From assembly GCF_000835495.1 (NCBI RefSeq), contig NW_015622543.1, forward strand, positions 4,762,619 through 4,826,618: 64,000 nucleotides of DNA. The letters are read 5' to 3'. The notes below the pieces were generated by a model. That model saw only the letters and a list, made by a program, of their open reading frames with translations. It searched no databases and had not been told where the DNA came from. The DNA comes from Cladophialophora immunda. Its lineage: Eukaryota > Ascomycota > Eurotiomycetes > Chaetothyriales > Herpotrichiellaceae. A program made the position numbers and the translations under genes. This document shows, piece by piece, positions 1-9,457 of the stretch. The stretch's first letter is position 1, and each line of letters begins with the position of its first letter.

Positions 1-1
1 A

Positions 2-168
2 TTCTATGCCCGGGGCGGCGCGAGAGACTTTGGTGGCGGCAGCGCCTTGCCCGGTATGGGGGGTGGGATTGGCAACAGTATTGGCGCTTTGGCAGGTAAG
101 AATGCTCCTTGACACTCCACGAGGAATGATACTCACGGAAACCAGGAATAGCAAAGATGTTCATCTGA
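2..168 (+). CDS. C-terminal end of an unknown Gly-rich protein (cut by left edge)
   Basis: An open frame from the window edge encodes a Gly-rich tail (FYARGGARDFGGGS, then GMGGGIGNSIGALAG). A strong donor, GTAAGA at 96, and an acceptor CAG ending at 145 define a 50-bp intron. Splicing keeps the frame and ends in AGIAKMFI with TGA at 166-168. Without splicing the frame stops at 110-112 after KNAP. The spliced form is preferred because donor and length fit the other introns here. Everything upstream is outside the window, so family and function cannot be named. Confidence 0.5.
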
Positions 169-471
169 TTGCTGCGGCATAATTGGGGCGACTGTTCTCT
201 TCCATCTGCTTTGATTGAGCGAGCAATGTTGGTTGCAACGATACATGGCTGGAGAGCCTTCACAGGGCCAGTCACGTTAATGTCTGGAACGGATACGAAC
301 AATGCACAGAAGGACGATATTGTCAAATTAAAAGCAAGCCATGACATGAACCTTGGTCGACGATTCTTCCTCGTAGCTGGGGTCATCCGACTCGTGCTCG
401 ATAGTAGCAAAAACCTATTAACACATGCAAACTCTGCGAATACCTGGGTCTCCATGCCTATGCCCGTTGTC

Positions 472-1899
472 CTATCTTCCCTTTTTACTTTTCCCAGCCG
501 TGTTTTTCCCATTACTCCGAACCCTTTGCGATGATGTCGCCACGACAGCACTTCTTGTTTGAATAGCATATTCACCACCTGGCCTTTCTCTGACGTCAAC
601 CACTTCATCTTCGGCGACATAGTCGCTGTCGTCGTCGTCGTCGTCGTCTTGGTTGTCAGTGTCAGACGGGGCCAGATAGTTGTAGACCTCTGGTCGCTCG
701 TCCGGAAGGAACAGTTCGTCTTGTAGACGGCGATACTGCCCTACTTGGTTATGCGGAACACCAGGCGGGCCAGACACGACTCGGCGCTGTGGGGAGGCGA
801 AGCGGGGATCGGCAGGGTCGAACCGCGGCGCCCTTCCCACACTCGTCTGGTAGGGCAACTGATCCAGAGGTACATTCACCAAGCCGGAGGTTGAGCGGGC
901 GCGAGGTTCCCAGTCGGGCTCGGACGGGTCTGGCCGTGACGAGCGAGGGGAGTTCGAGCCGTGTCTGTTGTAGAGAACGTCTGGATTGGATGAATAGCGA
1001 TGCGAATAATAAGGATGTTGCTGATAAGGGGGCATCGGCTGCAGTTGTTGTTGCCGCAGAGACTGATTGGAGTTGGTGCGAGAGCCTTGGCGGAGTGGTT
1101 CGGGCTGACGAGGACCTGCCACATAGTAACCCTGCGCATACGGCAACCTTCGATCGTAGTCGAGATCTGCCGGGGGCAAAGCGTAGGCGGCCACGGAGTT
1201 GTCGGCGGTCTCACGTGGAGAAGCGTTCGAGGCAGAACTTCTCCCACGATTGCGGGTGTCTGCTGCCTTCCCTTTGGAGGGGGAACCGCCGGAAGACTTG
1301 CCGTTGCTCCTGCCCGAGGCTTTGCGGACCTCGACCGGCTTGCGCTTGACAACCGGGGCCTCCTTCTTGCTTTTGGGGGCGATCTGTGGCGCCGCCGCAG
1401 GGGTCTGTGGAGGAGTCTGGCTCCGGTCGAGCTCTAAGCGGTTTAAAGCATCAATCTCAGCTCGACTCAACTTGACGTTGGGCTTACCCAAAGCCCGGGC
1501 GCGCGCGATCCTCTCCAGAGCTCTTTGTACGAGCATATCTTCCTTCTCCCTGTAAGCCATCTGCATGTCTGGTCTGCGAACGAGCCCCGTATAAGGATCA
1601 TAATCGTCCTCGTCATCCGAAGGAGTCAAATCATTGCCGAATGAATCACCCGAACGCCGTCGGCGGACCACTCCCCCGCCTAAATCTATGCCAGTAAAGT
1701 GAAGCTCATCCGAACGAAATCTTGATGGACCATAACCCTGATTGAGCTCGACACCGTGCGGCGAGTTGTCGTCGTCGGTGTCGAGCTCCTCCACACGAAC
1801 ATCGTAGTCCCACGAGCGTTGTTGCTGCTGCTGAAATTCCCATAATCTGTCGTTGTTCCGCCCCGCTCGTCCCCTTGGTGGTCTTCCCCCAGGGGGCAT
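472..1899 (-). CDS. Large disordered, charged conserved-helix protein (475 aa)
   Basis: A single exon from ATG 1899 to the stop at 472. The protein is mostly low complexity: a Pro/Gly/Arg-rich start, a Gln run (QQQQQ), acidic stretches (EELDTDDDNS near the N-terminus, DDDDDDDSDY near the C-terminus) and a Lys/Arg tail. The one ordered-looking part is a charged helix around residues 110-160 (REKEDMLVQRALERIARARA, then LSRAEIDALNRLELDR), which looks like a conserved coiled coil. No known domain is recognised. The acidic and basic blocks suggest a nuclear or RNA/protein-scaffold role, but that is only inference. Its ATG lies 26 bp after the stop of the PRA1 gene on the same strand, and a frame-consistent intron could fuse the two (see findings). 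Confidence 0.65.
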   Translation of the reverse strand: MPPGGRPPRGRAGRNNDRLWEFQQQQQRSWDYDVRVEELDTDDDNSPHGVELNQGYGPSRFRSDELHFTGIDLGGGVVRRRRSGDSFGNDLTPSDDEDDYDPYTGLVRRPDMQMAYREKEDMLVQRALERIARARALGKPNVKLSRAEIDALNRLELDRSQTPPQTPAAAPQIAPKSKKEAPVVKRKPVEVRKASGRSNGKSSGGSPSKGKAADTRNRGRSSASNASPRETADNSVAAYALPPADLDYDRRLPYAQGYYVAGPRQPEPLRQGSRTNSNQSLRQQQLQPMPPYQQHPYYSHRYSSNPDVLYNRHGSNSPRSSRPDPSEPDWEPRARSTSGLVNVPLDQLPYQTSVGRAPRFDPADPRFASPQRRVVSGPPGVPHNQVGQYRRLQDELFLPDERPEVYNYLAPSDTDNQDDDDDDDSDYVAEDEVVDVRERPGGEYAIQTRSAVVATSSQRVRSNGKNTAGKSKKGR

Positions 1900-1925
1900 A
1901 TCGTATGGAGTTCGCGGCCGACCAC

Positions 1926-2456
1926 CTAGACCGCCTCCTCGGAAAAAGCATTCTCGATTGGTCTATCCATGAGTGAGGCATGACCCAGGATGGTCACACC
2001 GGTAGCTCCAATCAGCCATAAGAAAGTCGCAATAGGAGAAGAAATGAACGCAACGGGGACAGCAATGCAAGCCAGGCCGGTGTAGAGCTGGGAAGTTGTC
2101 GCTTTGAAGGTGCCAATCTCGAGATCAGATCCGCCTAACTTGCCAATGGCCCACATGCCGCCGACGACCAGGATGATGTCGAAAAGGAGCCATAGGTTGG
2201 TAAGCAGGCTGTAAATGCTGAGCATGACAAAGACCACGGCATAGTTGCTGGAGAAGTAGCTCAGGTTGTAGTTGACTCTGGCTTGCACCTCTCCAAAGTT
2301 GTTTGGTTTTGACAGTCTCTTCAAGTCCAGAAACTCGGAAATCGGTCGGATGTTTGCAAAGCGCGACGCAATCGACTGCGACCGGACGCTGTTAAAGCGA
2401 TCACTGAGGTTGAGGCGGGATGTCAGGGCATCGAGGGGGATGCTGATTCTGGCCAT
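1926..2456 (-). CDS. YIP3: PRA1/Yip3-family prenylated Rab acceptor
   Basis: A 176-aa protein from ATG 2456. The start is a soluble segment (MARISIPLDALTSRL, then FLDLKRLSKPNNFGEVQARV). The typical PRA1 core follows: N-Y-x-L-S-Y-F-x-x-N-Y, then two hydrophobic hairpins (about residues 72-105 and 120-155) and a short charged tail ending FSEEAV. Length and order match the family. PRA1 proteins sit in Golgi/ER membranes and bind prenylated Rab GTPases during vesicle transport. The gene is divergent from ERJ5, with about 900 bp between the starts. The stop TAG also forms the AG of a possible acceptor for splicing into the next gene. Confidence 0.88.
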   Translation of the reverse strand: MARISIPLDALTSRLNLSDRFNSVRSQSIASRFANIRPISEFLDLKRLSKPNNFGEVQARVNYNLSYFSSNYAVVFVMLSIYSLLTNLWLLFDIILVVGGMWAIGKLGGSDLEIGTFKATTSQLYTGLACIAVPVAFISSPIATFLWLIGATGVTILGHASLMDRPIENAFSEEAV

Positions 2457-3364
2457 CTTGAGCTGCGAGAGTGGGCGGGTCGACTGAGGTTTGAAAATTA
2501 CCTGGCAGAGCTGTGTCAGTGAGGAAACGCGAATTGCTGGTCACACCGCATCCAGCATTGCTGACGTCCGGCTGTTGTAGCACTTACAAGAATATCCGAA
2601 GCGTGGACGCGGGAACGTGTTTTGGGTGCCGAAGTGCAAATGAGCGTGATGAAGGAGAGTCGGGTGAAGAATTGAGTAAGAAGAAAGGGATACAGTGTCC
2701 AGGCAAGAGACTTTTTCTTTGTTGCCTGTGGCCCCTTTGCGGAGATTTGGGATGGAATTCGACGGGTGGATGAGTGGTGGGCGATGTTCGTAACTAGAGA
2801 TTTTCGAAGGGGGGAGGGCGGGAGAAGGGCAAGGGGGAAAGAGGGGGCAAAATGGGCAGGCTCAAAGGGGGGAGGGGGGGTGCAGGCAGGCTCCCTTGAG
2901 GCGTAGTCAGCACAAAGCATCCATAAGCCACACCCAATTTTGGTGACTCGACAGGGGCAACACTCAGGGCCTGCGTACCTAGCAGATCAGCTACCAACTG
3001 CTTCCACCACCGCCGTCTTCCTCGTGGAATTCCTCGACCTGCCTCCTGCAGGCTCAAGGTCTCGTCACTGCCATCGCTCTCACTCTGGTAGGCGAGGCGG
3101 TAGTGAACGAGAAGGAAAAGGAAAAGAGGAGGGCGCGTTCCGATATATACACTTTGCAAAACTCTACCTTGGCTGGAAGTCAAGCTACTGCAAGTTCGCT
3201 GCGGCATCCTCTTCGGAACCTTCGTCAATTGGGCCCACGTATTTGGGCACCACTCCCGTCAACAATCGAATTCCTTGCCTCACTTCATCATCGGCTTATA
3301 AGATTTCCTCCGGACTGCGCGTGCCGCCAGTGACTGTTGTCGTGGGGGAGAAGTGTGGGTGAAG
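2457..3364. promoter_or_regulatory. Divergent promoter region of PRA1 and ERJ5
   Basis: About 900 bp between two divergent ATGs. It contains purine-rich tracts on the plus strand around 2800-2900 (AGGGGGGAGGG type) and no convincing ORF with an ATG and domain. Promoter or 5' UTR function is inferred from position only. Confidence 0.5.
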
Positions 3365-4594
3365 ATGATGCGACGAATCTTTCTCCTTCTGCTCTTGGTT
3401 GTCGTGTGTGTCGCGTGGTCGGCTGAAGATTACGAGCTGTTCAAATTGCATGACGAGTTGGAGACAACTGAAGGACCTGGAGTCACTTTCTACGATGTCC
3501 TCGGCGTCTCACCTCATGCTACGGTCGACCAGATCAGCGCTGCCCTCAAGAAGAAATCCCGCACTCTCCATCCTGACAAAGTCAAGCACTCCTTCATAGC
3601 CTCACGGTCGACAACCCAGAAAAAGTCGGGCAGCAAGAAAAAGCCGGGGGTACACGTGTCGAAAGGGCCGTCCCAGCGGGAAATCACACGCGTCGTGAAA
3701 GATGCGCAGGAACGCTACAGTCGGCTCACTTTGATTGGCACAATTCTGAGAGGACCCTTGAGGGAGAGATATGATTTCTTCGAAGGGCACGGCTGGCCGT
3801 CATGGCGTGGGACAGGATACTACTATCAAAGATATCGCCCTGGGCTGGGAACTGTGTTGGTGGGACTGTTTTTGATAGGCGGTGGAGCCGTCCACTACTT
3901 TGTCCTGACCATGAACTACCGAAGACACCGAGATTTTATGGAGAGGTACATCAGATATGCAAAGAAACAAGCTTGGGGCGATGAGTCTGGCATCAGAGGC
4001 ATTCCAGGCGTCACTGACCCGGTGGATGTCCCTCCGACAGTCGAGGAATCCGATCCGATGGCCAATTTGAACCGTCGGCAGCGGCGAGAAATGGAGCGGC
4101 AAAACAAAAAGGAAAAGGCCAGCAAACCTGCTTCCACGCCTACTCCCAAGGTGGTACATCCCTCAACGCCAGACAGACGGCGCGTCACTGCAGAGAATGG
4201 CAAGATCCTGGTCGTTGACCCGGAAGGCAATGTGTTCCTGGAAGAGGAGGATGAAGACGGAAACACTCAGGAATATCTCCTGGATTTGGACGAGATCCCC
4301 AAGCCCACTGTGTGGGATACAGCTTTTCTGCGCCTCCCCATCTGGCTCTACCGCAAAGTCGCCAGTCCGTTTATGAAGAATGCGCAGCCGATTGCTGAAG
4401 ACGAGGGGGCTGCGGGAGAAAGCGAAGGACCACTTGACCCGACAGAAAAGGCCATAGAGTCAGAGAACCCAACGGTGCAGGATATGAGTTCGAGCCAGAT
4501 ATCGGACTCGGGGTTTGAAATCGTCGACACAACTGGTCTCGAAAATTCCAATGGGACCAATGTCAAAAAACGAGGCAAGAAGGCTAGGAAGTGA
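3365..4594 (+). CDS. ERJ5: ER membrane J-domain protein Erj5-like
   Basis: 409 aa from the first ATG at 3365; the frame also opens at a GTG just upstream, which is not used. Residues 1-19 form a signal sequence or anchor (RRIFLLLLLVVVCVAW). A J-domain follows from about residue 41 (TFYDVLGVSPHATVDQI) with the HPD motif at 69-71, then a Lys-rich insertion and a final helix (LRERYDFFEGHG). A transmembrane helix comes next (GTVLVGLFLIGGGAVHYFVL), then a charged cytosolic or lumenal tail with KKEKASK and acidic stretches, ending KKRGKKARK. This order matches fungal Erj5/DNAJC1-type co-chaperones, which stimulate the ER Hsp70 BiP/Kar2. Single exon. The 5S rRNA gene lies about 210 bp downstream. 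Confidence 0.9.
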   Translation: MMRRIFLLLLLVVVCVAWSAEDYELFKLHDELETTEGPGVTFYDVLGVSPHATVDQISAALKKKSRTLHPDKVKHSFIASRSTTQKKSGSKKKPGVHVSKGPSQREITRVVKDAQERYSRLTLIGTILRGPLRERYDFFEGHGWPSWRGTGYYYQRYRPGLGTVLVGLFLIGGGAVHYFVLTMNYRRHRDFMERYIRYAKKQAWGDESGIRGIPGVTDPVDVPPTVEESDPMANLNRRQRREMERQNKKEKASKPASTPTPKVVHPSTPDRRRVTAENGKILVVDPEGNVFLEEEDEDGNTQEYLLDLDEIPKPTVWDTAFLRLPIWLYRKVASPFMKNAQPIAEDEGAAGESEGPLDPTEKAIESENPTVQDMSSSQISDSGFEIVDTTGLENSNGTNVKKRGKKARK

Positions 4595-4805
4595 AACATC
4601 GTCTCTGAGGTGCATGCGGACATGAAAGACGAGGTAGAGCATGTGTACACAGCAAGTGTAGAAGGGAAATGTGTCAATATGCAACTTCATGTGCCGAACA
4701 AATATGCCGTTTTGTAACCTATATGCGCTCCGCATTTTCCGGCATTGGTTCCGTCAAGTCAGCGGCTTCACGACATTCATAGCCTTAGATTGCAACTTCA
4801 CTACT

Positions 4806-4924
4806 GCAATCGACCACAGGAGAGGGAAAGCAGGTCTTCCCGTTCGCTCAGACATACTTAAGTCCTCTACCGGTCAGCGAGTACCAACGTGGGGGACCAG
4901 TTGGGAATCCTGACTGTTGATTGT
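4806..4924 (+). rRNA. 5S ribosomal RNA
   Basis: A 119-nt sequence with the conserved 5S elements: GACCACAGG near the start, CTTCCCGTTCGCTCAG in arm III, ACTTAAG in the internal promoter region, and GGGGGACCAGTTGGGAATCC in arm V. It folds as expected. Helix I pairs 4806-4814 with 4916-4924 (nine pairs, two of them G-U). Helix II pairs GGAGAGG with CCTCTACC around one bulged A. Helix III pairs GTC with GAC. Arm IV pairs GTCAG with CTGAC, and arm V pairs CCAAC with GTTGG. Differences from textbook mould 5S sequences are matched by compensating changes, so it looks functional. It stands alone, dispersed among protein genes, as is usual in Pezizomycotina. Transcription is by RNA polymerase III from internal promoter boxes. 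Confidence 0.9.
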
Positions 4925-4930
4925 TTTTTT
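4924..4930 (+). terminator. RNA polymerase III oligo-T terminator of the 5S gene
   Basis: A run of seven T begins at the last base of the 5S helix, as expected for Pol III termination. Confidence 0.85.
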
Positions 4931-5349
4931 GCATCCGAGCGTCCACCTTTCCGTCATTGCTTCCTAAGTTGCCTAGGGCCCGAATATTCTTCGTCTACTT
5001 ACGACAAGTTTGGTAAGCGTTTGCGAATGGCAGGATCTGTGTATTACGGATGACGCAGGAAAAAATTTGCCGTGCGCATCACGCCGTACCGAAGTACGAG
5101 GGGGGGACCATCAGATTCACAGCCTCGTCTGCGACTTCGTATGGCTATTTTCCTGCCAGTCTCGCTTATTCTCGGGTGTCTGATGGTCTCGCGTCCTCAC
5201 GACTTTGGCAGGATATAAAGATGGAGCAGAGAATGGGATGCCTAAGAATTTTGTAACCACAAACGGTGTCCATATACCCTAGATACATGGTTTGTCTGAG
5301 TGGTCCAATTTCCCAAACTGGCTTGCGCATAGGATTTTGTCGCCTCCCA

Positions 5350-5402
<53 letters not shown>

Positions 5403-6806
5403 GGCCGACGACAAGCGTTGCTTTCGGCCGATGGCGGGAAACAGACCGTCCCCCACACAAAGTCTACGTGCGTGGTGAGGCTATTCACCTGCGACAGGGC
5501 CGGCTCAGCTTTTACCAGACGTCAGAGGATGGGCCGGAGCATATCACAGGTGGATTCCGCACGGAAAACACATGGGGGGTCGCGGGATTAAGAATGTACC
5601 TTGAGGATTCATAATCCAACCTTCGGTGTCTGCTAACGCCCGAGCAATCAGGAGACAGCCACGCTGCGAGTCCTCAAGGGCCGGGGAAGTTGCGCCCAGG
5701 GTCTAAAGGACGATAGGCTGCAACCTCGCACTTACACTGTATATGTAGGTCTGAGGGAAAACCCCTCGAGGGCCGTCTAAATAAGGGTAAGTCGGATGTC
5801 GGATCGACGCACCAGGTGGCGAAGGAGCTGGGAGCCACGGAGCCAGAGAGCCAGGCGAACTGCCCCCAAAACCCAACCCCGGACCGGGCAGGCTTCCGGA
5901 GCGCCAAGGCCGCCCCCCCTGCGCTCGGAAGCAGTTTGATACCTGTCCCTTCGTCTCCTTGCACCGCTTCCAATCACCCCGACAAGGCTCGTGTCCCTGA
6001 TATCAGCCACCGTCGTTGCCAGTCCCACCAGAAATTGCCTTCGATATCACCATCGCCGTGTCCGCGTGATCCGGATCCGCACACTTTGGTTCGTGCATCC
6101 TTCGCCTCCATAATCGCTCGTGCTTCAGTGCGAGGTGAACGTCGAGAGAGTTGGCTGAGGACCGACGTCAGCACTGGCGAACGCCAACCTTTATGCTCGG
6201 CCGTCTCATGCGCTATTTCGAATCATCTAGAGGCTACGCTGGGTGGATTCCAGGGTGTCCGAATTTTTAGTTCTGCGATATGCAGATGGAAAGGTCAGGA
6301 GGAAGTCGTCCTGGCCCAGCCTCCGTCTGACCGTCTTTACCCAAGTTCTGGATCCCACACCCTCTATGGATCCTTACCGAATCATCTCGCAATGATTAGG
6401 CTAGCCATTGATGGGTCCTGGTCGCTTTTTTTTCCTTTCCCTGCGTTCCAGAATCTGTATAAAAATGGCAAAGGGGGTTGAACTTACATCCCGCGGTCCC
6501 CTACCCTTCTCGATCTATCTTCAACTGTACACGGTTGCCCTTTCGCCTTCGCTGGAGCACCTACGGTATCTTCGCGCACACTCTACTTTCCTAACGAACG
6601 GCGTACGCACCGTTCAAAAACTTGGTGACTGGAGTCGCGAGAGATCCTGTGATTGACCTGACGTACCAACTTCCCGTCTCAAGTCTGGTTCCCAGCATTG
6701 CGAGGTAGGATATCATGACCATATCACCAGTCATTCTTTTTCTTTCCTTCCTTTAAGTTGTTGTTCTTCTCTCCCACAGAACCGTCTCTTTTCTACTCTT
6801 TCATAC
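4931..6806. other. Intergenic region with microsatellite; no gene seen
   Basis: About 1.9 kb between the 5S gene and the next CDS. It holds the GT microsatellite. A frame open from 5816 to 6481 begins with GTG, has biased Pro/Ser composition and no domain, so I do not call it. The last part is presumably promoter and leader for the gene at 6807. Confidence 0.5.
5352..5401. repeat. (GT)25 dinucleotide microsatellite
   Basis: An uninterrupted GT repeat of 25 units is visible directly. It produces artificial Val-Cys or His-Thr ORFs on the two strands. Confidence 0.98.
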
Positions 6807-7856
6807 ATGTCATCCAGTGGTGATCCTCCGCAGGACGACACTTCGCGTGGCCGCGAGAGCAGAGATTCCAGCTCGCGCCGATCCTCCAATATCATCGAAT
6901 TTGTCGATAGCCAGAACCCAAATGTCAGAAGTGCCATTCAGCGGCACACCGCATATCACTCGGCGGCGCAACGTCGAGAAGCGCGCTCGCGACTGCTCCG
7001 GCGGTCGAGCCAGACTCGCTATTTTGAATGGACCAGACGTCCCAGGGGAGACGCAGATGTCGCAACCTCTTCAGCCAGCAGTGCCAGTTCGGTGTCAATT
7101 TCGCCGGCACCGTCGCTGCCCGGAAGACCGGAACCGCCCAGTCGCACGACCAGTGACGAACAAGAAGCCGTTTCATCGACAAGTGAAGCGGCCGCAGATT
7201 CCACGGTCGAAATGCTACCACCCACATCTCAGATAGCCATCTCTGCGGATGACTCTGTTCTAGAATTTTGTGAGTTGCCTCTCGATCTTTTCCAACTGGG
7301 CAGTGCGTGTCCAGCTTTTCTGGCACTAACTCGTTGTCCCACAGTCAGAGCCACTTTTTGCGATCATTATCAATCAGGTGACGTGTTGGAATCAGCACTG
7401 GCATTTATGCTTGAGAACGAAGCTTCTCGACACCTGTTCATCGCCTACGCCTACGCAATGCGGAGGTCGCGTGCAGTTGCCGAGGAAAGTTCTCAAGACC
7501 AAGTGGGAGCGGAAAGAAATCTCGGTCGAGGTACTAACATTCTGTGGAACCGGCTCCAGATGCCGGGACATGCCAGTTCTGACGCCAACATTCAGGCGGT
7601 TCTTCTGCTAGTGGCGTACACAGCCGACTTCGGGGACGCCAACGAGGTTCGTCTCCATGCAGAGGCACTGAGGACGATGATCGACCAGCGTGGCGGTGTC
7701 GATGCCTTCACTCATAACCTTGCACTACAGCATCAGATATGGGCGATAGAAGTGTCGCGACGGTTCCATTTGACCTTGGACTGCGAGTCGACCTGCCCGG
7801 ATCCACTTCGGTTTCCTGACGGTCTTCGACTGCGACGGGGAGGGGAGGAAAGTTGA
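6807..7856 (+). CDS. Fungal transcription-factor-like protein without zinc cluster (tachykinin-family type)
   Basis: 349 aa from ATG 6807, single exon. The N-terminus has an Arg/Ser-rich segment, then EFVDSQNPNVRSAIQRHTAY and an Arg-rich helix (AAQRREARSRLLRR). That is the signature of a large Pezizomycotina family often annotated as tachykinin-family or fungal-specific transcription factor-like. A Ser/Pro-rich linker follows. The helical C-terminal part (LEFCELPLDLFQLG, then IQAVLLLVAYTADFGDANEV and LRTMIDQRGGVDAFTHNL) resembles the regulatory domain of Zn2Cys6 factors (LRTLVDLRGGLD type). No Zn2Cys6 motif is present. It could be a DNA-free regulator or a divergent factor; function is unknown. 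It is shorter than many relatives, so a missed 3' exon is possible. Confidence 0.72.
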   Translation: MSSSGDPPQDDTSRGRESRDSSSRRSSNIIEFVDSQNPNVRSAIQRHTAYHSAAQRREARSRLLRRSSQTRYFEWTRRPRGDADVATSSASSASSVSISPAPSLPGRPEPPSRTTSDEQEAVSSTSEAAADSTVEMLPPTSQIAISADDSVLEFCELPLDLFQLGSACPAFLALTRCPTVRATFCDHYQSGDVLESALAFMLENEASRHLFIAYAYAMRRSRAVAEESSQDQVGAERNLGRGTNILWNRLQMPGHASSDANIQAVLLLVAYTADFGDANEVRLHAEALRTMIDQRGGVDAFTHNLALQHQIWAIEVSRRFHLTLDCESTCPDPLRFPDGLRLRRGGEES

Positions 7857-8853
7857 AGGAGATCTAGCATGGGATTGTTTGTCAACATGGTCAAATACGA
7901 GGTATAGACACCATGTGGAACCGATGCAGTGGATCACTCAAGCGAAGTTTCTAAGCGTTTCCAGAAAAATCTTGTTCTACGACGATACCCCAGTGCGACG
8001 ACTGATGATGCACGATGTCCATAGAACTGTACATTTTGAGACACCTGTAAATACACATCCGACGACTTTTAAAGACTTGGTCCCTGCAGCTTCCTGCATG
8101 TCGCTGCTTCTAGATTCGAAATGGCTCGGAGGGCAGGTCTAGAACTGGTTCGGTATTTCGGAAGGAGTTAAGGGGGGCTGCATTGAGCGGCGCATGGGTC
8201 TGCTTGCCACACCGTACTTTTCGAGCTGGCTGAGATAAGGCCTGCCCCCATCTCAGGTTGTACATTATGTAGATGACAAATGCAGAAGAAAATGCTAGCC
8301 AGTGGCAAGAAATTGAAAGACGAGCGCCTCCCATGCTCCGTGTTGCTTCCAGATGAATGCCGAGAGTGAACAGGCTGTCTATACGGTGGAGTCAAAGTGG
8401 CGGATTATGCAGACTACGGCGACGCAAACAATCCCATGCCATCCAACCCGCAGCTGCCAACAACCTGGGAATTCGTGAATTTTGCGTCTTCCCCACGACT
8501 GATCTCATTGACCATTTCACACTTGCGTCTTGTCACTGGTACCTGTTTTGTCCACCACCCTGCGGCCACCTCACTCCACAACCAGCGCTCACAAGGCCAG
8601 CTTGTCCTTCAAGTTCACACCCTCCGCGACCACATAACTTTCCAGCTGCGCTTAGTCTGCGCCCTGTTCGAGGCGTCTTCCCTTGCCTGATCCCCGCCCT
8701 GGTTAGGCCTTGCAAAGCTCGACGTCGGCTCTCCGTGCGCAACTCGCAACCTCTCCTCTTACAGTACGTTGCTCGCGACAACCATCGGTTAGGCTCTTTT
8801 GCGTATCTGGAGCTATCCTACCGTCGTTGCTGTGGTCAAGACACTCATCCAAA
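7857..8853. other. Intergenic region and ERV14 leader; no gene seen
   Basis: About 1 kb. A frame starting with ATG at 8357 (178 aa, Pro/Arg/Ser-rich, no domain) runs straight into the ERV14 exon in another frame, so it is leader or promoter sequence rather than a gene. Short upstream ORFs may sit in the ERV14 5' UTR. Confidence 0.45.
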
Positions 8854-9457
8854 ATGTCGGGCGAGGCGTGGTTATACCTGCTCGCCGTCCTAATAAATGC
8901 CGTCAACCTCTTCCTGCAAGTCTTCTTCACCATCATGTACAGTGATCTCGAGTGGTAAGCAATACTTCAACTCCGGCTTGTCCAAGACATACCCCGCTGA
9001 CCCAGCCGGTTATTGCTCAGTGACTATATCAACCCCATTGATCTCTGCAACCGTCTCAACACCTACATTGTTCCCGAAGCTGCTGTCCATGCCTTCTTGA
9101 CATTCCTCTTCCTCATCAACGGATACTGGTTGGCACTACTGTTGAATCTACCGCTTCTGGCATTCAATGCAAAAAAGTGGGTGCCCACACATTACGGCAT
9201 GCATTTGCTGGCAGGGACTGATAAGATTGTGCTAGGATCATCGAGAACCAGCATCTGCTTGATGCCACCGAAATCTTCCGAAAGTTGAACGTCCATAAAA
9301 AGGCATGTACACTCCCGACGCCGGATGAGGCATTTCATCACTAATACCGAGTCCTTGACAATAGGAATCATTTATCAAACTCGGCTTCCACCTGATCATG
9401 TTTTTCTTCTATCTGTACAGCATGATCGTGGCTTTGATCAGGGACGAGTCCAACTGA
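8854..9457 (+). CDS. ERV14: ERV14/cornichon COPII cargo receptor
   Basis: Four exons: 8854-8954, 9021-9176, 9236-9302 and 9365-9457, encoding 138 aa, the family's usual length. The product reads [20 protein letters not shown] at the start, then [19 protein letters not shown], a second membrane span with [19 protein letters not shown], then [16 protein letters not shown] and finally [20 protein letters not shown] in the last span. Cornichon proteins load transmembrane cargo into COPII vesicles at the ER. Introns are 66, 59 and 62 bp. The third uses a GC donor (AAG, then GCATGT) with branch-like CTAAT and acceptor AATAG. The only GT alternative nearby would create an immediate TGA, so the GC-AG reading is favoured. 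Confidence 0.95.

Noticed and set aside
789..1555. Several plus-strand ORFs of 118-186 aa
   Set aside because: Antisense to the disordered 475-aa protein; their composition mirrors its low-complexity codons.
5242..5614. Overlapping ORFs with Cys-Val or Thr-His repeats
   Set aside because: They are translations of the (GT)25 microsatellite, not proteins.
5816..6481. 221-aa plus-strand frame
   Set aside because: It starts with GTG, has biased Pro/Ser/Arg composition and no domain; better read as intergenic or leader sequence.
8357..8893. 178-aa plus-strand ORF overlapping ERV14 exon 1
   Set aside because: It overlaps the conserved ERV14 start in another frame and has no recognisable domain.
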